The position numbers were made by a program, and so were the translations under genes. Shown here piece after piece: positions 43,187 to 52,166 of a DNA stretch of 61,012 bases (its first letter is position 1; the number at the start of each line of letters is the position of its first letter). The stretch spans positions 375,223 to 436,234 of the forward strand of contig NZ_JACHFR010000003.1 in NCBI RefSeq assembly GCF_014202035.1, in the 5' to 3' direction. This stretch comes from Treponema rectale (GTDB taxonomy: Bacteria; Spirochaetota; Spirochaetia; Treponematales; Treponemataceae). A model generated the notes under the pieces. It made no database searches, was not told the DNA's origin, and saw only the letters and a list, made by a program, of their open reading frames with translations.

Positions 43187-44095
43187 ATGAAACCAACGCT
43201 TTTAGTGCTTGCAGCCGGAATGGGAAGCCGTTATGGCGGAGTTAAACAGATTGATGCCGTAGGTAAAAACAATGAATGTCTTCTTGATTATGCAGCTTAC
43301 GATGCCCAGCGGTGCGGTTTTGGAAAAGTTGTATTCGTAATCAGAAAAGATATTGAAAAGGATTTCCGTGAACGTCTTTTTGACCGTGTAGCCAGAAATT
43401 TTGATGCGGAATATGTTTTTCAGTCAAAAGATTCTCTTCTGAATGATGAGGAACTTTCCAGATGTGCTGAACGTACGAAGCCGTGGGGAACGGTACACGC
43501 AGTGCTGTGCGCTCAGGATGCGGTAAAGACACCTTTTGCTGTAATAAACAGTGATGATTATTACGGAAAGGAAGCTTTTAAAACTCTTGCAGGACATCTT
43601 TCGTCTATAAAATCAGATTCAACGGAACATGCAATGGTCGGTTATGTACTCGGCAATACCATGAGCCGCAGCGGATCTGTAAGCCGCGGTGTCTGTACCG
43701 TAAAAGACGGTTTCCTGGATTCTATTGTAGAGAATACTAAAATATCCTACAAAGGAGACGGCATTGTAAGTGAAATTGACGGAAAGGAAATTCCTCTTAC
43801 CGGTAAAGAATGGGTCAGCATGAATCTTTTTGGCTTTTCCCTTAAGGCATTTGAAGAATTCAATGTTTATTGGGATGAATTCAAAAAGACTTCACTGGGA
43901 GAGGCAAAGAAAGAAGCCCTGCTTCCTGTTGCAGCCAGTGATATTGTCAGGCATGGTCATGGTACCGTAAAGTTTTATACTTCACCTGAAAAGTGGTTCG
44001 GAATGACTTATCCTGAAGACCGCCAGATAGTCCGTGATGAAATCGCAGAAAAGATAAAGTGCGGTTATTATCCGTCAGTACTCTGGCAGAAGTAA
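43187..44095 (+). CDS. Sugar-phosphate nucleotidyltransferase-like protein
   Basis: 302 residues. The N-terminal LVLAAGMGSRYGGVKQIDAVG is the nucleotide-binding loop of the NTP_transferase fold, and AVINSDDYYG is the metal-binding strand. It is likely a UDP-, GDP- or CDP-sugar forming enzyme, but the substrate cannot be read. It lies between deoD and manA; the pairing with manA suggests a mannose-type nucleotide sugar. Confidence 0.8.
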   Translation: MKPTLLVLAAGMGSRYGGVKQIDAVGKNNECLLDYAAYDAQRCGFGKVVFVIRKDIEKDFRERLFDRVARNFDAEYVFQSKDSLLNDEELSRCAERTKPWGTVHAVLCAQDAVKTPFAVINSDDYYGKEAFKTLAGHLSSIKSDSTEHAMVGYVLGNTMSRSGSVSRGVCTVKDGFLDSIVENTKISYKGDGIVSEIDGKEIPLTGKEWVSMNLFGFSLKAFEEFNVYWDEFKKTSLGEAKKEALLPVAASDIVRHGHGTVKFYTSPEKWFGMTYPEDRQIVRDEIAEKIKCGYYPSVLWQK

Positions 44096-44118
44096 AAATA
44101 TAATTGAGGGGAATCTGT

Positions 44119-44910
44119 ATGCTTAAACTTGAGGCTATAAAATCCGAAAAAATATGGGGATACGAACTTTGGTTTGCATCTACGCATCCTAATGGATGTC
44201 AGGAAGATTTTAAATCTTTTGCCGGCGGAGATTATCCGCTTCTCGGAAAAATAATTCAGGCTGATGACAGTCTGAGTATACAGGTTCATCCTGATGATGA
44301 AAAAGCGGCTCTTTATGAAAACTGTCGTGGAAAAACTGAGTGCTGGTATGTTCTGGATGCACAGCCGGATGCTCGTCTTATTTATGGACTGAAGAAAGAT
44401 TATCCTCCGGAAGAGCTTAAGTTTGCCATTAAAGGCGGCACTCTTGAATCTTACCTTAATTATGTTCCTGTAAAAAAGGGAGATTTCATTTTCATTCCTT
44501 CTGGTACGGTTCATGCAATCGGAAAAGGGATGAGGCTTCTTGAAATCCAGCAGTCCAGTGATGTTACCTACAGGCTTTATGATTTTAACAGGGGACGCGA
44601 ATGTCATGTAGAAAAAGGCATTGCCTGCATTAAGAATGACGGTCTTTTGCCTCCGGGCCCTTTTGCCGGGTCTTTCCGCTGTCCTTACTTCTTACTGGAA
44701 AAGCTTTGCGTGTCAGGTTCGTATGATATAAGGTCATGCGGAAAGAATACTTCTCCTTCAGATGTAATGCTGTGCTTTATTCTTGACGGACAGGGAAGTG
44801 TAAACGGGGTTTCTTTTGCTGCTGAAGATGCCTTTGCTTTTTCTCCGGAAGAAGACCTTCATTTTGAGGGTGACTTTACGTTCATGAAAATTACCTGTCT
44901 TGCAGAATGA
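44119..44910 (+). CDS. manA: Mannose-6-phosphate isomerase, class I
   Basis: 263 residues, the short class I type. It interconverts fructose 6-phosphate and mannose 6-phosphate. Zinc ligands are visible in LSIQVHPDDEKA (Gln and His), KTECWYVLDA (Glu), and FIPSGTVHAIGKG (His). The ATG at 44119 is chosen over the upstream TTG because GAGGGG sits 8 nt before it. It ends the deoD operon. Confidence 0.9.
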   Translation: MLKLEAIKSEKIWGYELWFASTHPNGCQEDFKSFAGGDYPLLGKIIQADDSLSIQVHPDDEKAALYENCRGKTECWYVLDAQPDARLIYGLKKDYPPEELKFAIKGGTLESYLNYVPVKKGDFIFIPSGTVHAIGKGMRLLEIQQSSDVTYRLYDFNRGRECHVEKGIACIKNDGLLPPGPFAGSFRCPYFLLEKLCVSGSYDIRSCGKNTSPSDVMLCFILDGQGSVNGVSFAAEDAFAFSPEEDLHFEGDFTFMKITCLAE

Positions 44911-44927
44911 ATTAATCGCGTAAAAAT

Positions 44928-44956
44928 TTGTCTTTTTGCCATATTTTCAGTATATT
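44928..44956 (+). promoter_or_regulatory. lon promoter
   Basis: -35 TTGTCT (44928-44933), 17-nt spacer, -10 TATATT (44951-44956), 6 nt before the ATG at 44963. No heat-shock (CIRCE) element is seen. Confidence 0.6.
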
Positions 44957-44962
44957 GAAAGT

Positions 44963-47380
44963 ATGAGTAAAAAAGATAAGTTAACAGATAACGAAGACTT
45001 AAGTATAAGTGATTCAACGACTTTAATGCCACAGGAAATGAATCTCCCGGATAAGCTCTGCCTGCTTCCGTTGGGAGGAATTCCTATTTTTCCGGGAATT
45101 TTTACTCCTTTTATGGTAAACAGCAATGATGATATAAAAACTATAGAAGAAGCTTACAAGGGGGATGGCTATGTAGGATTTGTACTTCTTAAAGAAGATA
45201 AGAAGAATCCTTCTGCAGCGGACCTTTACAAGGTTGGTACGGCTGCACGGATAATAAAAAAGACAAATCTTCCGGATGGTGCCGTTAATCTTTTTGTATC
45301 AACTATTATCAGGTTCAGAATAAAGAAAATTCTTTCTTCAGAAAGTCCGATGGTTGCTGCCGTTGAGTACCTTCCTGATACAGGTGAAAACTCTTTTGAA
45401 GTAAAAGCCCTTACAAGAGCCCTTATAAGTGAAATGCGTGAAATTGGTGAGGCTAATGCCCTCGTCAGCGAAGAAATGCGCATGAATCTGAATAATATAA
45501 ATCATCCGGGTAAAATTGCAGATTTCATTACCTCTATTCTTAATATCGAGAAAACAGAACAGCAGAAGATTCTTGAAACTGTTGATGTCAGAAAGAGAAT
45601 GGAAAAGGTTCTGGTGTTTATAAAGAAAGAACAGGAAATTCTCCGGGTTCAGAAAAAGATTCAGACAGAGCTTAATGAAAAAATAGAAAAAAATCAGCGG
45701 GAATATTTTCTCCGGGAAGAAATGAAGAGTATTCAGGAAGAGCTTGGAGTTGGCAATTCCCATGCCGGTGAATACCAGAAGTTCAAGTCAAAGATTGATT
45801 CCTTTAAGTTTGAGGGAGAAATAAAAGAAACTCTGGATAGTGAACTTGATAAATTCCAGATGATGGATTCTCATGATCCTGATTACAATAATATTCGTTC
45901 TTATCTTGAACTTGTATGTTCCCTTCCGTGGAATGATGAACCGGTGGAAGATTATAATATCGAAAACGCAGAAAAAATTCTTGAAAAAGATCATTACGGA
46001 CTTGAAGATGTAAAGAAAAGGATTCTTGAATATCTTGCCGTACGTAAGTTAAAGAATGACGGTAAGGGTGCAGTACTTATTCTTTGTGGTCCTCCTGGAG
46101 TTGGCAAGACAAGTGTTGGTCGTTCCATTGCCAATTGTATGAATAAGCCGTTTTATCGTTTCAGTGTTGGTGGTGAGCATGACCAGGCAAAAATAAAGGG
46201 ATTTCTCCGGACATATATTGGAGCTCAGCCTGGACAGATAATTGAAGGATTAAAACTTTCAAAAACAAAGGCTCCGGTTTTCATGATTGATGAAGTTGAT
46301 AAAATGAATGCTTCAAATCAGGGAGATCCGAGTGCCGCTCTTCTGGAAGTTCTTGATCCGGAACAGAATGTTACGTTCAGAGACACTTACCTCGGTTTGC
46401 CGTTTGATTTAAGCAGCGTATTCTTCATACTTACTGCAAATACTCTTGATACTATTCCTCAGCCTTTACTTGACCGTGCAGAAATAATAGAACTTTCCGG
46501 GTATATCGATCAGGAAAAAACTGAGATTGCAAAGAAGTATCTTCTTCCTAAAATTCTTGTAAAAGACGGATTTGCAAAGAATCAGGTTAAGTTTACGAAG
46601 GAAGCATATTCTTTAATTGCAAGGGAATATGCAAGGGAAGCCGGTGTCCGTAATTATGAGAAATGTATGGATAAAATTCTCCGTAAGATTGTTCTTGAAC
46701 AGAGTCAGAAGTTTAAGGATTCAAAAAAATCCCTGAAGGAAAACCTGGCAGGAAATACTTTTATTATCGGAGAGCCTGAAGTAAGAAAGTATTTAGGTAA
46801 AAGTGTATTTGATGAAAGTCAGATAAAGAAAGCTGATATACCGGGTACTGCAATAGGACTTGCCTGGACAAGTATGGGCGGGGACACTCTTCTTCTTGAG
46901 AGCATTGCATACAGATCAGAAAAAGGCGGACTTCAGCTTACGGGACAGATGGGTGACGTAATGAAAGAAAGTGCCCAGATTGCCCTTAACTGGTCAAAGC
47001 AGTATGCCATTGCTAAAGGAATAAAAGACAGTTCCTGGTTTGAGGAAAATACGATTCATCTTCACATACCGGAGGGAGCAACTCCAAAAGACGGCCCTAG
47101 TGCAGGCATAACGATGGCTACGACTTTTATTTCTTTAATGAAAGGAAAGAAAATTAAGCCGAATCTTGCAATGACTGGAGAACTTTCACTTACCGGACAG
47201 GTTTTACCAATAGGCGGGCTTCGTGAAAAAACAGTTGCTGCAAAACGCAATCATATAAAAACAATCCTGATTCCTAAAGCAAATGAAAGGGATCTTGATG
47301 AAATCCCTGCACATGTAAAGAACGGTATTCGTTTTATTCCTGTAAGCAGGGTAGAAGAAGTAATAGATTTTGTATTCTAA
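44963..47380 (+). CDS. lon: Lon ATP-dependent protease
   Basis: 805 residues. The N-terminal substrate-binding domain (about 30-230) and coiled-coil region are followed by the AAA+ domain with Walker A GPPGVGKTS (near 376) and Walker B VFMIDEVDKM. The protease domain shows the catalytic Ser in KDGPSAGITMAT (about 712) and Lys in GLREKTVAAK (about 755). It degrades misfolded and regulatory proteins. The ATG at 44963 is chosen because the promoter -10 ends 6 nt upstream and the longer frame has no ribosome site. A bidirectional terminator follows. Confidence 0.97.
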   Translation: MSKKDKLTDNEDLSISDSTTLMPQEMNLPDKLCLLPLGGIPIFPGIFTPFMVNSNDDIKTIEEAYKGDGYVGFVLLKEDKKNPSAADLYKVGTAARIIKKTNLPDGAVNLFVSTIIRFRIKKILSSESPMVAAVEYLPDTGENSFEVKALTRALISEMREIGEANALVSEEMRMNLNNINHPGKIADFITSILNIEKTEQQKILETVDVRKRMEKVLVFIKKEQEILRVQKKIQTELNEKIEKNQREYFLREEMKSIQEELGVGNSHAGEYQKFKSKIDSFKFEGEIKETLDSELDKFQMMDSHDPDYNNIRSYLELVCSLPWNDEPVEDYNIENAEKILEKDHYGLEDVKKRILEYLAVRKLKNDGKGAVLILCGPPGVGKTSVGRSIANCMNKPFYRFSVGGEHDQAKIKGFLRTYIGAQPGQIIEGLKLSKTKAPVFMIDEVDKMNASNQGDPSAALLEVLDPEQNVTFRDTYLGLPFDLSSVFFILTANTLDTIPQPLLDRAEIIELSGYIDQEKTEIAKKYLLPKILVKDGFAKNQVKFTKEAYSLIAREYAREAGVRNYEKCMDKILRKIVLEQSQKFKDSKKSLKENLAGNTFIIGEPEVRKYLGKSVFDESQIKKADIPGTAIGLAWTSMGGDTLLLESIAYRSEKGGLQLTGQMGDVMKESAQIALNWSKQYAIAKGIKDSSWFEENTIHLHIPEGATPKDGPSAGITMATTFISLMKGKKIKPNLAMTGELSLTGQVLPIGGLREKTVAAKRNHIKTILIPKANERDLDEIPAHVKNGIRFIPVSRVEEVIDFVF

Positions 47381-47388
47381 ATAAAAAA

Positions 47389-47453
47389 AATCCCCGGTTT
47401 TGACCGCAGACAGCCAGCTGCTGTATGGTTCAAAACCGGGGTTTTATTTTTTT
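47389..47453. terminator. Bidirectional terminator between lon and the LolA-like gene
   Basis: CCCCGGTTTTGA (47392-47403) pairs perfectly with TCAAAACCGGGG (47430-47441). T-rich on the plus side, A-rich on the left, so it can serve both convergent genes. Confidence 0.92.
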
Positions 47454-47463
47454 GTTTATTTTT

Positions 47464-48276
47464 TTATTTTCCTGTGTTGAGGAAGTTCTGTGTAAAGTAG
47501 CGGTCAGGAATTTTTGTTGTTGTATCAACATTCTTTATTTCAAGAGTTGTAGAGTGTCCTGTCTGTACGTTTTCCATTTTATCATCCATTGGAATATAGA
47601 AATCGCCAACCTTTTCAATTCTTGAAACTGTAAGTTTTTTTACAAGCTTGTTGTTTTTGTCATAAAGTTCAGTGTAAACAGGGTAGTATATTTTCTCAGC
47701 TTCATCTACGTGATAAATCCATGCCTTCCTGTAACTGTACTGACTTGATTTCTTGTCTTTTGGAGTCATGATTACAACGTCACAGTTTTTGTAGCCGTTT
47801 TTGTCTTCTGTAGTAATGTATTCATGATAGTCTTCATCAAATTCACGGGTAGAAAGATCATCGTATGTTGCATCAGTTCCCATAAAGGATTTTGAACCTT
47901 CACTTGCATTTACACGGCGGGTGCTTTTGAGTGAAGGAAGATAGATGAATTTATCATCGTCTGCATTTTCTTTTTCAATCTGAAGAAAGCGGGTATCCTT
48001 TACGCTTGCAGGAGAAAGGAACATCATAACAACAGAAGACTGTCCGTCTTTGTCGCGGCCATATTCTCTTACGGCACGTGTTTCTTTTTTTCCGTTTTTA
48101 TCTGTAAGAGTCATTATGACGTTCGAAGTAGAAAAATCTGGTTTCTTAAAATCACGTACGATGCGCATGATTTCATCACCTTTTTCGTTGCTTTTTCCAG
48201 TTCCCTGTGCAAATGTCATGGAACCGGCTGCAAGAAGTGCAAGTGTCAGAACTGTAATTTTAGATGTCATTTTCAT
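47464..48276 (-). CDS. LolA-like outer-membrane lipoprotein-sorting protein
   Basis: 270 residues with an N-terminal signal peptide (KITVLTLALLAAGSMTFAQ). The mature part has the half-barrel pattern SNVIMTLTDKNGKKETR, KFIYLPSLKSTRRVNASEG, YHEYITTEDKNGYKNCDVV and RYFTQNFL, which fits the LolA-like family paired with RND-type exporters. It lies 116 nt downstream of an RND/MMPL gene in the same orientation, so the pair may export or move lipids or lipoproteins between membranes. AAGGAG lies before the ATG. A perfect 11-bp hairpin lies between the two genes. Confidence 0.85.
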   Translation of the reverse strand: MKMTSKITVLTLALLAAGSMTFAQGTGKSNEKGDEIMRIVRDFKKPDFSTSNVIMTLTDKNGKKETRAVREYGRDKDGQSSVVMMFLSPASVKDTRFLQIEKENADDDKFIYLPSLKSTRRVNASEGSKSFMGTDATYDDLSTREFDEDYHEYITTEDKNGYKNCDVVIMTPKDKKSSQYSYRKAWIYHVDEAEKIYYPVYTELYDKNNKLVKKLTVSRIEKVGDFYIPMDDKMENVQTGHSTTLEIKNVDTTTKIPDRYFTQNFLNTGK

Positions 48277-48307
48277 ATTTGTTCTCCTTATAAAAGTTTT
48301 ATTTGTT

Positions 48308-48332
48308 CAGACGGAACATACTGTTCCGTCTG
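48308..48332. other. Perfect hairpin between RND and LolA-like genes
   Basis: CAGACGGAACA / TGTTCCGTCTG, 11 bp, loop TAC. No T-run follows on the minus strand, so it is unlikely to be a simple terminator; it could stabilise or process the mRNA. Confidence 0.65.
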
Positions 48333-48392
48333 ATGTATACGTTTATATAATTAAACCTTTAAACCTGATTACTGTTACATTTATGCAACGGT

Positions 48393-51300
48393 TTATTCAG
48401 ATTTTTTTTCTGCAGGTCTGATGAATTTCGGATCAAGCAGATTAAGTATTCCAGGAATGATTGTCATTGCAAGGAAGCTTGATGTAAACATTACCAGTGC
48501 AACAAGTACACCGATGTAACGGAGTACCACAAACTTTGAAAGACAGAGTACGAGGAATCCGAATCCTACGGCGAGGGCGTTTGTAACAATACCGTGACCG
48601 CTTTTTGTAAATGTCTGCTTTGTTACGTATTCAATGTCATCAGATTTTGACCTTTCTTCCTTGTATGTAGAGAGGAAGTGAATTGTGTAGTCAATTCCTA
48701 CTCCGACTGCAAGGGAAGCGATGATGCTTGTTACAAGGTCAAGGTTGATTCCTGCAAATCCCATTATCATGTAGTTGAGGAGAATTGCAAATGCAAGTGG
48801 AATTGCTCCGAGAAGTCCTGCCCATCCAGATTTAAAGGAGATTGTAATGATGATGAATACTGAGATCAGTGAAAGTGCAAGTGAAGAAATCTGACTTTCA
48901 ACAATCATGTCTGTCATAACAACTTCCATATCTGAAGAACCTGTTGATTCAAGTGTATATCCTTCAGGGAAGTGTTTTGCAGCATATTCTTTTGCATCAT
49001 TGATTACTGATTCAACGGCATCTGTTGTATGAACGCGAAGCTGACAGGTTATGCGCATAATCTGAGGCTGTGAAGTGCTGTCAATGAAACGGCTGATGGA
49101 TGCAGAACCGCTGAGTATTGAATCAAGATAATTTGCAACGATTCCTGAAAGTGCTTCTCTTGTATCCTGCGGATATTTTTCAGGATCATATGGAATTTCA
49201 TAATATGCAGTTCCGTTAAAGTTTGTGTCTTTCATGAGAATGTCGACAATTCCTTCAACAGTTGCGTATTTTCCTCCTGCCTCAATATAGGCATGGTTGA
49301 ATTTTTCAAGAAGTTCCTGTGTTGTAAGTGTAGATGCAAGTTTTTCCCTGTATGCTTCACCGGCTTCATCTTCCTGGGCTTCAGGTGCATTCCATACCTG
49401 GTTTACGCGTTTGATGAACGTCGGAAGTGCTACGATTTTTCCGATACCCTTGTGTTTTGCAAGAAGGTAGGCATTCATGTCATCTACGGCTTTAAGTATT
49501 TCCGGGTTAGTAATGCTTGTTGAGGCTGTTACAGGGGCTGCTTCTTCTTCGATTGCCGCATCAAAGTCGAAGTCATCAAAATTGAAATCTTCTTCTGAAG
49601 TATCAGCGTCAAAATTAAAGTCATCAAAGTTAAATTCTTCTTCAGCAGTTTCATCGGATGTATTTTCAGTTTCAGCGGAAGCTTCATAGTTACGTGCGTC
49701 CGGAGAAATAACGTTAAAGAAGATACTGTTTGTTCCGGCAAAACGTTCGTCGATGTAATCAATGTCTTTTCTGAACTGGCAGTCTTCAGGGAAGTAGTTT
49801 ATAAGTGCTGTATCAATCTTAAGGAGTCTGAATCCTGTAATGCTGAATACTATAATTGCTGCACTTGTAATTATAAGACGGATTTTTGTTCCGCAGAAGA
49901 AACGGTAAATGAGGTATAAGGTATTTCCGCTTGCTTCGTCAACAGATTTTCCGCCTCTTCTTGCAAGCTGATATTCAATTTTTGCACGAACTTTTGCAGC
50001 ACGTTTTCTTACTTTCTCGGAAAGTGAATTTTCATTTTTCTGTCCGATTTTTCTGTAGTCTTTTACAAGAAGAATTGCCGGAATGAAAGTTACTGAAAGT
50101 AAGAGGGAAATTCCGACACCTACAGCTGTAAATATTGCAAAGCTGTGAAGAGGTTCAATAGGACTTGTTACAAGAGAAATGAAACCTACTACTGTTGTAA
50201 TTCCTGCAAGGATAACAGCTTTCCATACATCTCTAAGGCCTTCAAATACGCATTCTCTGTATGTTTCTGCAGTAAGTTCATTTCCGGCATTTTTTACGGC
50301 AATGTAGTAGTGGGTAAGAACGTGAATTCCGTATGCAGAACCTACAGCAATAAGGGCAACTGGAATTACGCTTGAAACAAGAGTGAAGGTTATTCCGAAA
50401 AGTCCCATGAGTCCGCAGGATATTGCGGTTGCCATAACTACAGTAATCAAAGGAAGTAATGTTCCTTCGACAGTCTTAAAGCTCAGGTAAAGTGAGATGA
50501 GTACTACGACAATTACCAGTGGAATGAGGCCGAGAAGGTCTGCCGTCATGAATTTTCTTGAATTTTCAGAAAGAACAGGTTCTCCGACGAGCTTGTATTT
50601 TACGTTGTGACCGCTGCATTCTTCTTCTACAATTTTACGGATTGCCGTAAGTGTGTTCTGCTGCCTTACTGAATCAGAATTGCAGGCTGCATAGTATGAT
50701 TTTGCATTTTCGTAAGCTTCTTCTGCTGCCTTAAGTTCGTCAGTGTTTTTTGAAGCCTTTGCTTTTTTCAGATTCTTTTTTGCTTCTTCCAGCTGTACGG
50801 ATGGAGCATTGATTGTATCTTCCAGATTTTTTTCTGCAGTTTTTATTTCATCAGGATCACCGGATTCTTTTGCACTTTCAAGGGCACGTTTTGCACTTTC
50901 GATGTCATTTTCATAAGTGCTTGTAGTTTTCAGCGTAATCTGAAGCTGGGCTGCAGTATTGTTGTCATTTATGATTACACGGTTGTACATGTCGTCCCAT
51001 TCAGTAAGGCGTGATTTAAGTTCACTGATACCTTCCTGACCGGCAATATAGTTTCCGTTATCATCAAAATATTCAGGAGGAATAAGCTGTGACGGAGAAA
51101 TTGCTCCGTATTCATCTGCGCACAGATAATCAATATGGGTAAGTGAGTCTACGCTTTTTTCAGAAGGATTTATTTTTGATGTATCAACTTCAGAAAGAAG
51201 AGAAACTCTGTCTGTTATTTTTTTTATGATGGAAAGGTATTCCGGTGTAAGGATGGTACCTGAATCTGCTTCAATGCTTGCACCGATGGCGAGCATGCTT

Positions 51301-51479
51301 CCGAATTTGTCTTCCGTGTCTGTAAGTCTTGTGTAGGCTTCATTTTTCTGCGGGAAGAATTGTCTCATTGAGTTTTCAAGTTTCAGATCCTTAAGGAAGA
51401 ATCCGAAAAATCCTGTCAGAATGAGGCAGGTGATGATGATAAACCACGGGTGCTTAAAAAAAGCCTTTACGAATTTCAT
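48393..51479 (-). CDS. RND-superfamily (MMPL-type) exporter
   Basis: 1028 residues. It has the two-fold RND/MMPL layout: an N-terminal helix (about 12-30), a large periplasmic loop, six-helix bundle about 310-480, a second helix near 535-555, a second large loop, and a final six-helix bundle about 860-1020 (LALSLISVFIIITISFKSG, LAVGVGIDYTIHFLS, FLVLCLSKFVVLRYIG). The first loop contains a coiled coil (about 193-263) rich in Ala, Lys and Glu. The second loop has an acidic Phe/Asp repeat (about 610-645). The partner is the LolA-like protein downstream. GAGG lies before the ATG; the -10 TATAAT is at 51503-51508 on the minus strand with a palindrome just upstream. Confidence 0.9.
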   Translation of the reverse strand: MKFVKAFFKHPWFIIITCLILTGFFGFFLKDLKLENSMRQFFPQKNEAYTRLTDTEDKFGSMLAIGASIEADSGTILTPEYLSIIKKITDRVSLLSEVDTSKINPSEKSVDSLTHIDYLCADEYGAISPSQLIPPEYFDDNGNYIAGQEGISELKSRLTEWDDMYNRVIINDNNTAAQLQITLKTTSTYENDIESAKRALESAKESGDPDEIKTAEKNLEDTINAPSVQLEEAKKNLKKAKASKNTDELKAAEEAYENAKSYYAACNSDSVRQQNTLTAIRKIVEEECSGHNVKYKLVGEPVLSENSRKFMTADLLGLIPLVIVVVLISLYLSFKTVEGTLLPLITVVMATAISCGLMGLFGITFTLVSSVIPVALIAVGSAYGIHVLTHYYIAVKNAGNELTAETYRECVFEGLRDVWKAVILAGITTVVGFISLVTSPIEPLHSFAIFTAVGVGISLLLSVTFIPAILLVKDYRKIGQKNENSLSEKVRKRAAKVRAKIEYQLARRGGKSVDEASGNTLYLIYRFFCGTKIRLIITSAAIIVFSITGFRLLKIDTALINYFPEDCQFRKDIDYIDERFAGTNSIFFNVISPDARNYEASAETENTSDETAEEEFNFDDFNFDADTSEEDFNFDDFDFDAAIEEEAAPVTASTSITNPEILKAVDDMNAYLLAKHKGIGKIVALPTFIKRVNQVWNAPEAQEDEAGEAYREKLASTLTTQELLEKFNHAYIEAGGKYATVEGIVDILMKDTNFNGTAYYEIPYDPEKYPQDTREALSGIVANYLDSILSGSASISRFIDSTSQPQIMRITCQLRVHTTDAVESVINDAKEYAAKHFPEGYTLESTGSSDMEVVMTDMIVESQISSLALSLISVFIIITISFKSGWAGLLGAIPLAFAILLNYMIMGFAGINLDLVTSIIASLAVGVGIDYTIHFLSTYKEERSKSDDIEYVTKQTFTKSGHGIVTNALAVGFGFLVLCLSKFVVLRYIGVLVALVMFTSSFLAMTIIPGILNLLDPKFIRPAEKKSE

Positions 51480-51502
51480 CTTAAAAATACCTCGCTTTTT
51501 GT

Positions 51503-51527
51503 ATTATATCCGTTCAAAAACTTGAAC
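51503..51527 (-). promoter_or_regulatory. RND promoter with palindromic operator
   Basis: -10 TATAAT on minus (51503-51508). GTTCAA-AAAC-TTGAAC (51512-51527), a perfect 6-4-6 palindrome, occupies the spacer, where a repressor would block RNA polymerase. Confidence 0.6.
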
Positions 51528-51654
51528 CATTACCAATATGATAATCAATTAAAATAAAATGTCAAATGTAATCATGAAAATTTTACCTTAAACTATTAAA
51601 AATTATTATTAATTTCTTATATTATAAAGAATTAAAAATATAAAAAAATCTTAA

Positions 51655-51695
51655 GGTTTAACGGTTTAAGTGTCTAACAGTTTAATTATTTGAAC
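51655..51695 (+). promoter_or_regulatory. Octamer array and second palindrome upstream of arsR
   Basis: Five 8-nt units of the type nGTTTAAn run from 51655 to 51694. The last two form GTTTAA-TTAT-TTGAAC (51680-51695), matching the palindrome at 51512-51527 in layout. It ends 6 nt before the arsR -35. Confidence 0.55.
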
Positions 51696-51701
51696 GAAAT
51701 G

Positions 51702-51731
51702 TTGACAAAAACGCATGTTAGGTCATATATT
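51702..51731 (+). promoter_or_regulatory. arsR promoter
   Basis: -35 TTGACA (51702-51707), 18-nt spacer, -10 TATATT (51726-51731), with 6 nt to the ATG at 51738. Confidence 0.65.
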
Positions 51732-51737
51732 AGGACT

Positions 51738-52088
51738 ATGAATAAGAAAGAGTTTAAGCGGCTGCAGGGAATGTTCTTGAAGTGCTCGCCGTTATTTGTT
51801 GCACTTGGGGACGTTATACGGCAGAAAATTATGCTGGAAGTAGCGGAGTCTGGTTTTGACGGAATAAACGTTACGGAACTTGCTTCCAGATTTAAGCTTT
51901 CCCGTCCGGCTGTTTCTCATCATCTTAAGGTTCTCAAGGACAGCGGTCTGCTTGTTTCCGTAAAAAAAAGGACTCAGATATTTTACCGTGCAGAATTCAA
52001 GAAGAACCTTAAAACCGTAGATAATCTCATACATTCCGTTCTCGAAGTTGTAGAGGCAGAAGAGAAGCTTCGTCTTGAAAACAGCTGA
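51738..52088 (+). CDS. ArsR-family winged-helix regulator
   Basis: 116 residues from the ATG at 51738. The DNA-binding domain is clear: ALGDVIRQKIMLEVAE, then INVTELASRFKLSRPAVSHH, and LKVLKDSGLLVSVKKRTQIFY. No obvious metal-binding cysteine motif (ELCVC) is present, so the signal may be other than metal. It is divergent from the RND/LolA pair, and two matching palindromes lie in the shared region. The frame could begin at 51690, but the promoter position favours 51738. Confidence 0.88.
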   Translation: MNKKEFKRLQGMFLKCSPLFVALGDVIRQKIMLEVAESGFDGINVTELASRFKLSRPAVSHHLKVLKDSGLLVSVKKRTQIFYRAEFKKNLKTVDNLIHSVLEVVEAEEKLRLENS

Positions 52089-52130
52089 TATGTTCTGATT
52101 TTTGATGCTGTTCCGTTTCTGTCCTGATGC

Positions 52131-52159
52131 TTGAAATTTTAAGTTTTTTAACATTTAAT
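52131..52159 (+). promoter_or_regulatory. uvrA promoter
   Basis: -35 TTGAAA (52131-52136), 17-nt spacer, -10 TTTAAT (52154-52159), 7 nt before the ATG at 52167. No LexA-box-like palindrome is seen. Confidence 0.55.
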
Positions 52160-52166
52160 TGTGTCT

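Noticed and set aside
49477-49689. Plus-strand Ser/Lys repeat frame inside the RND gene
   Set aside because: It is the complement of the acidic Phe/Asp repeats of the exporter.
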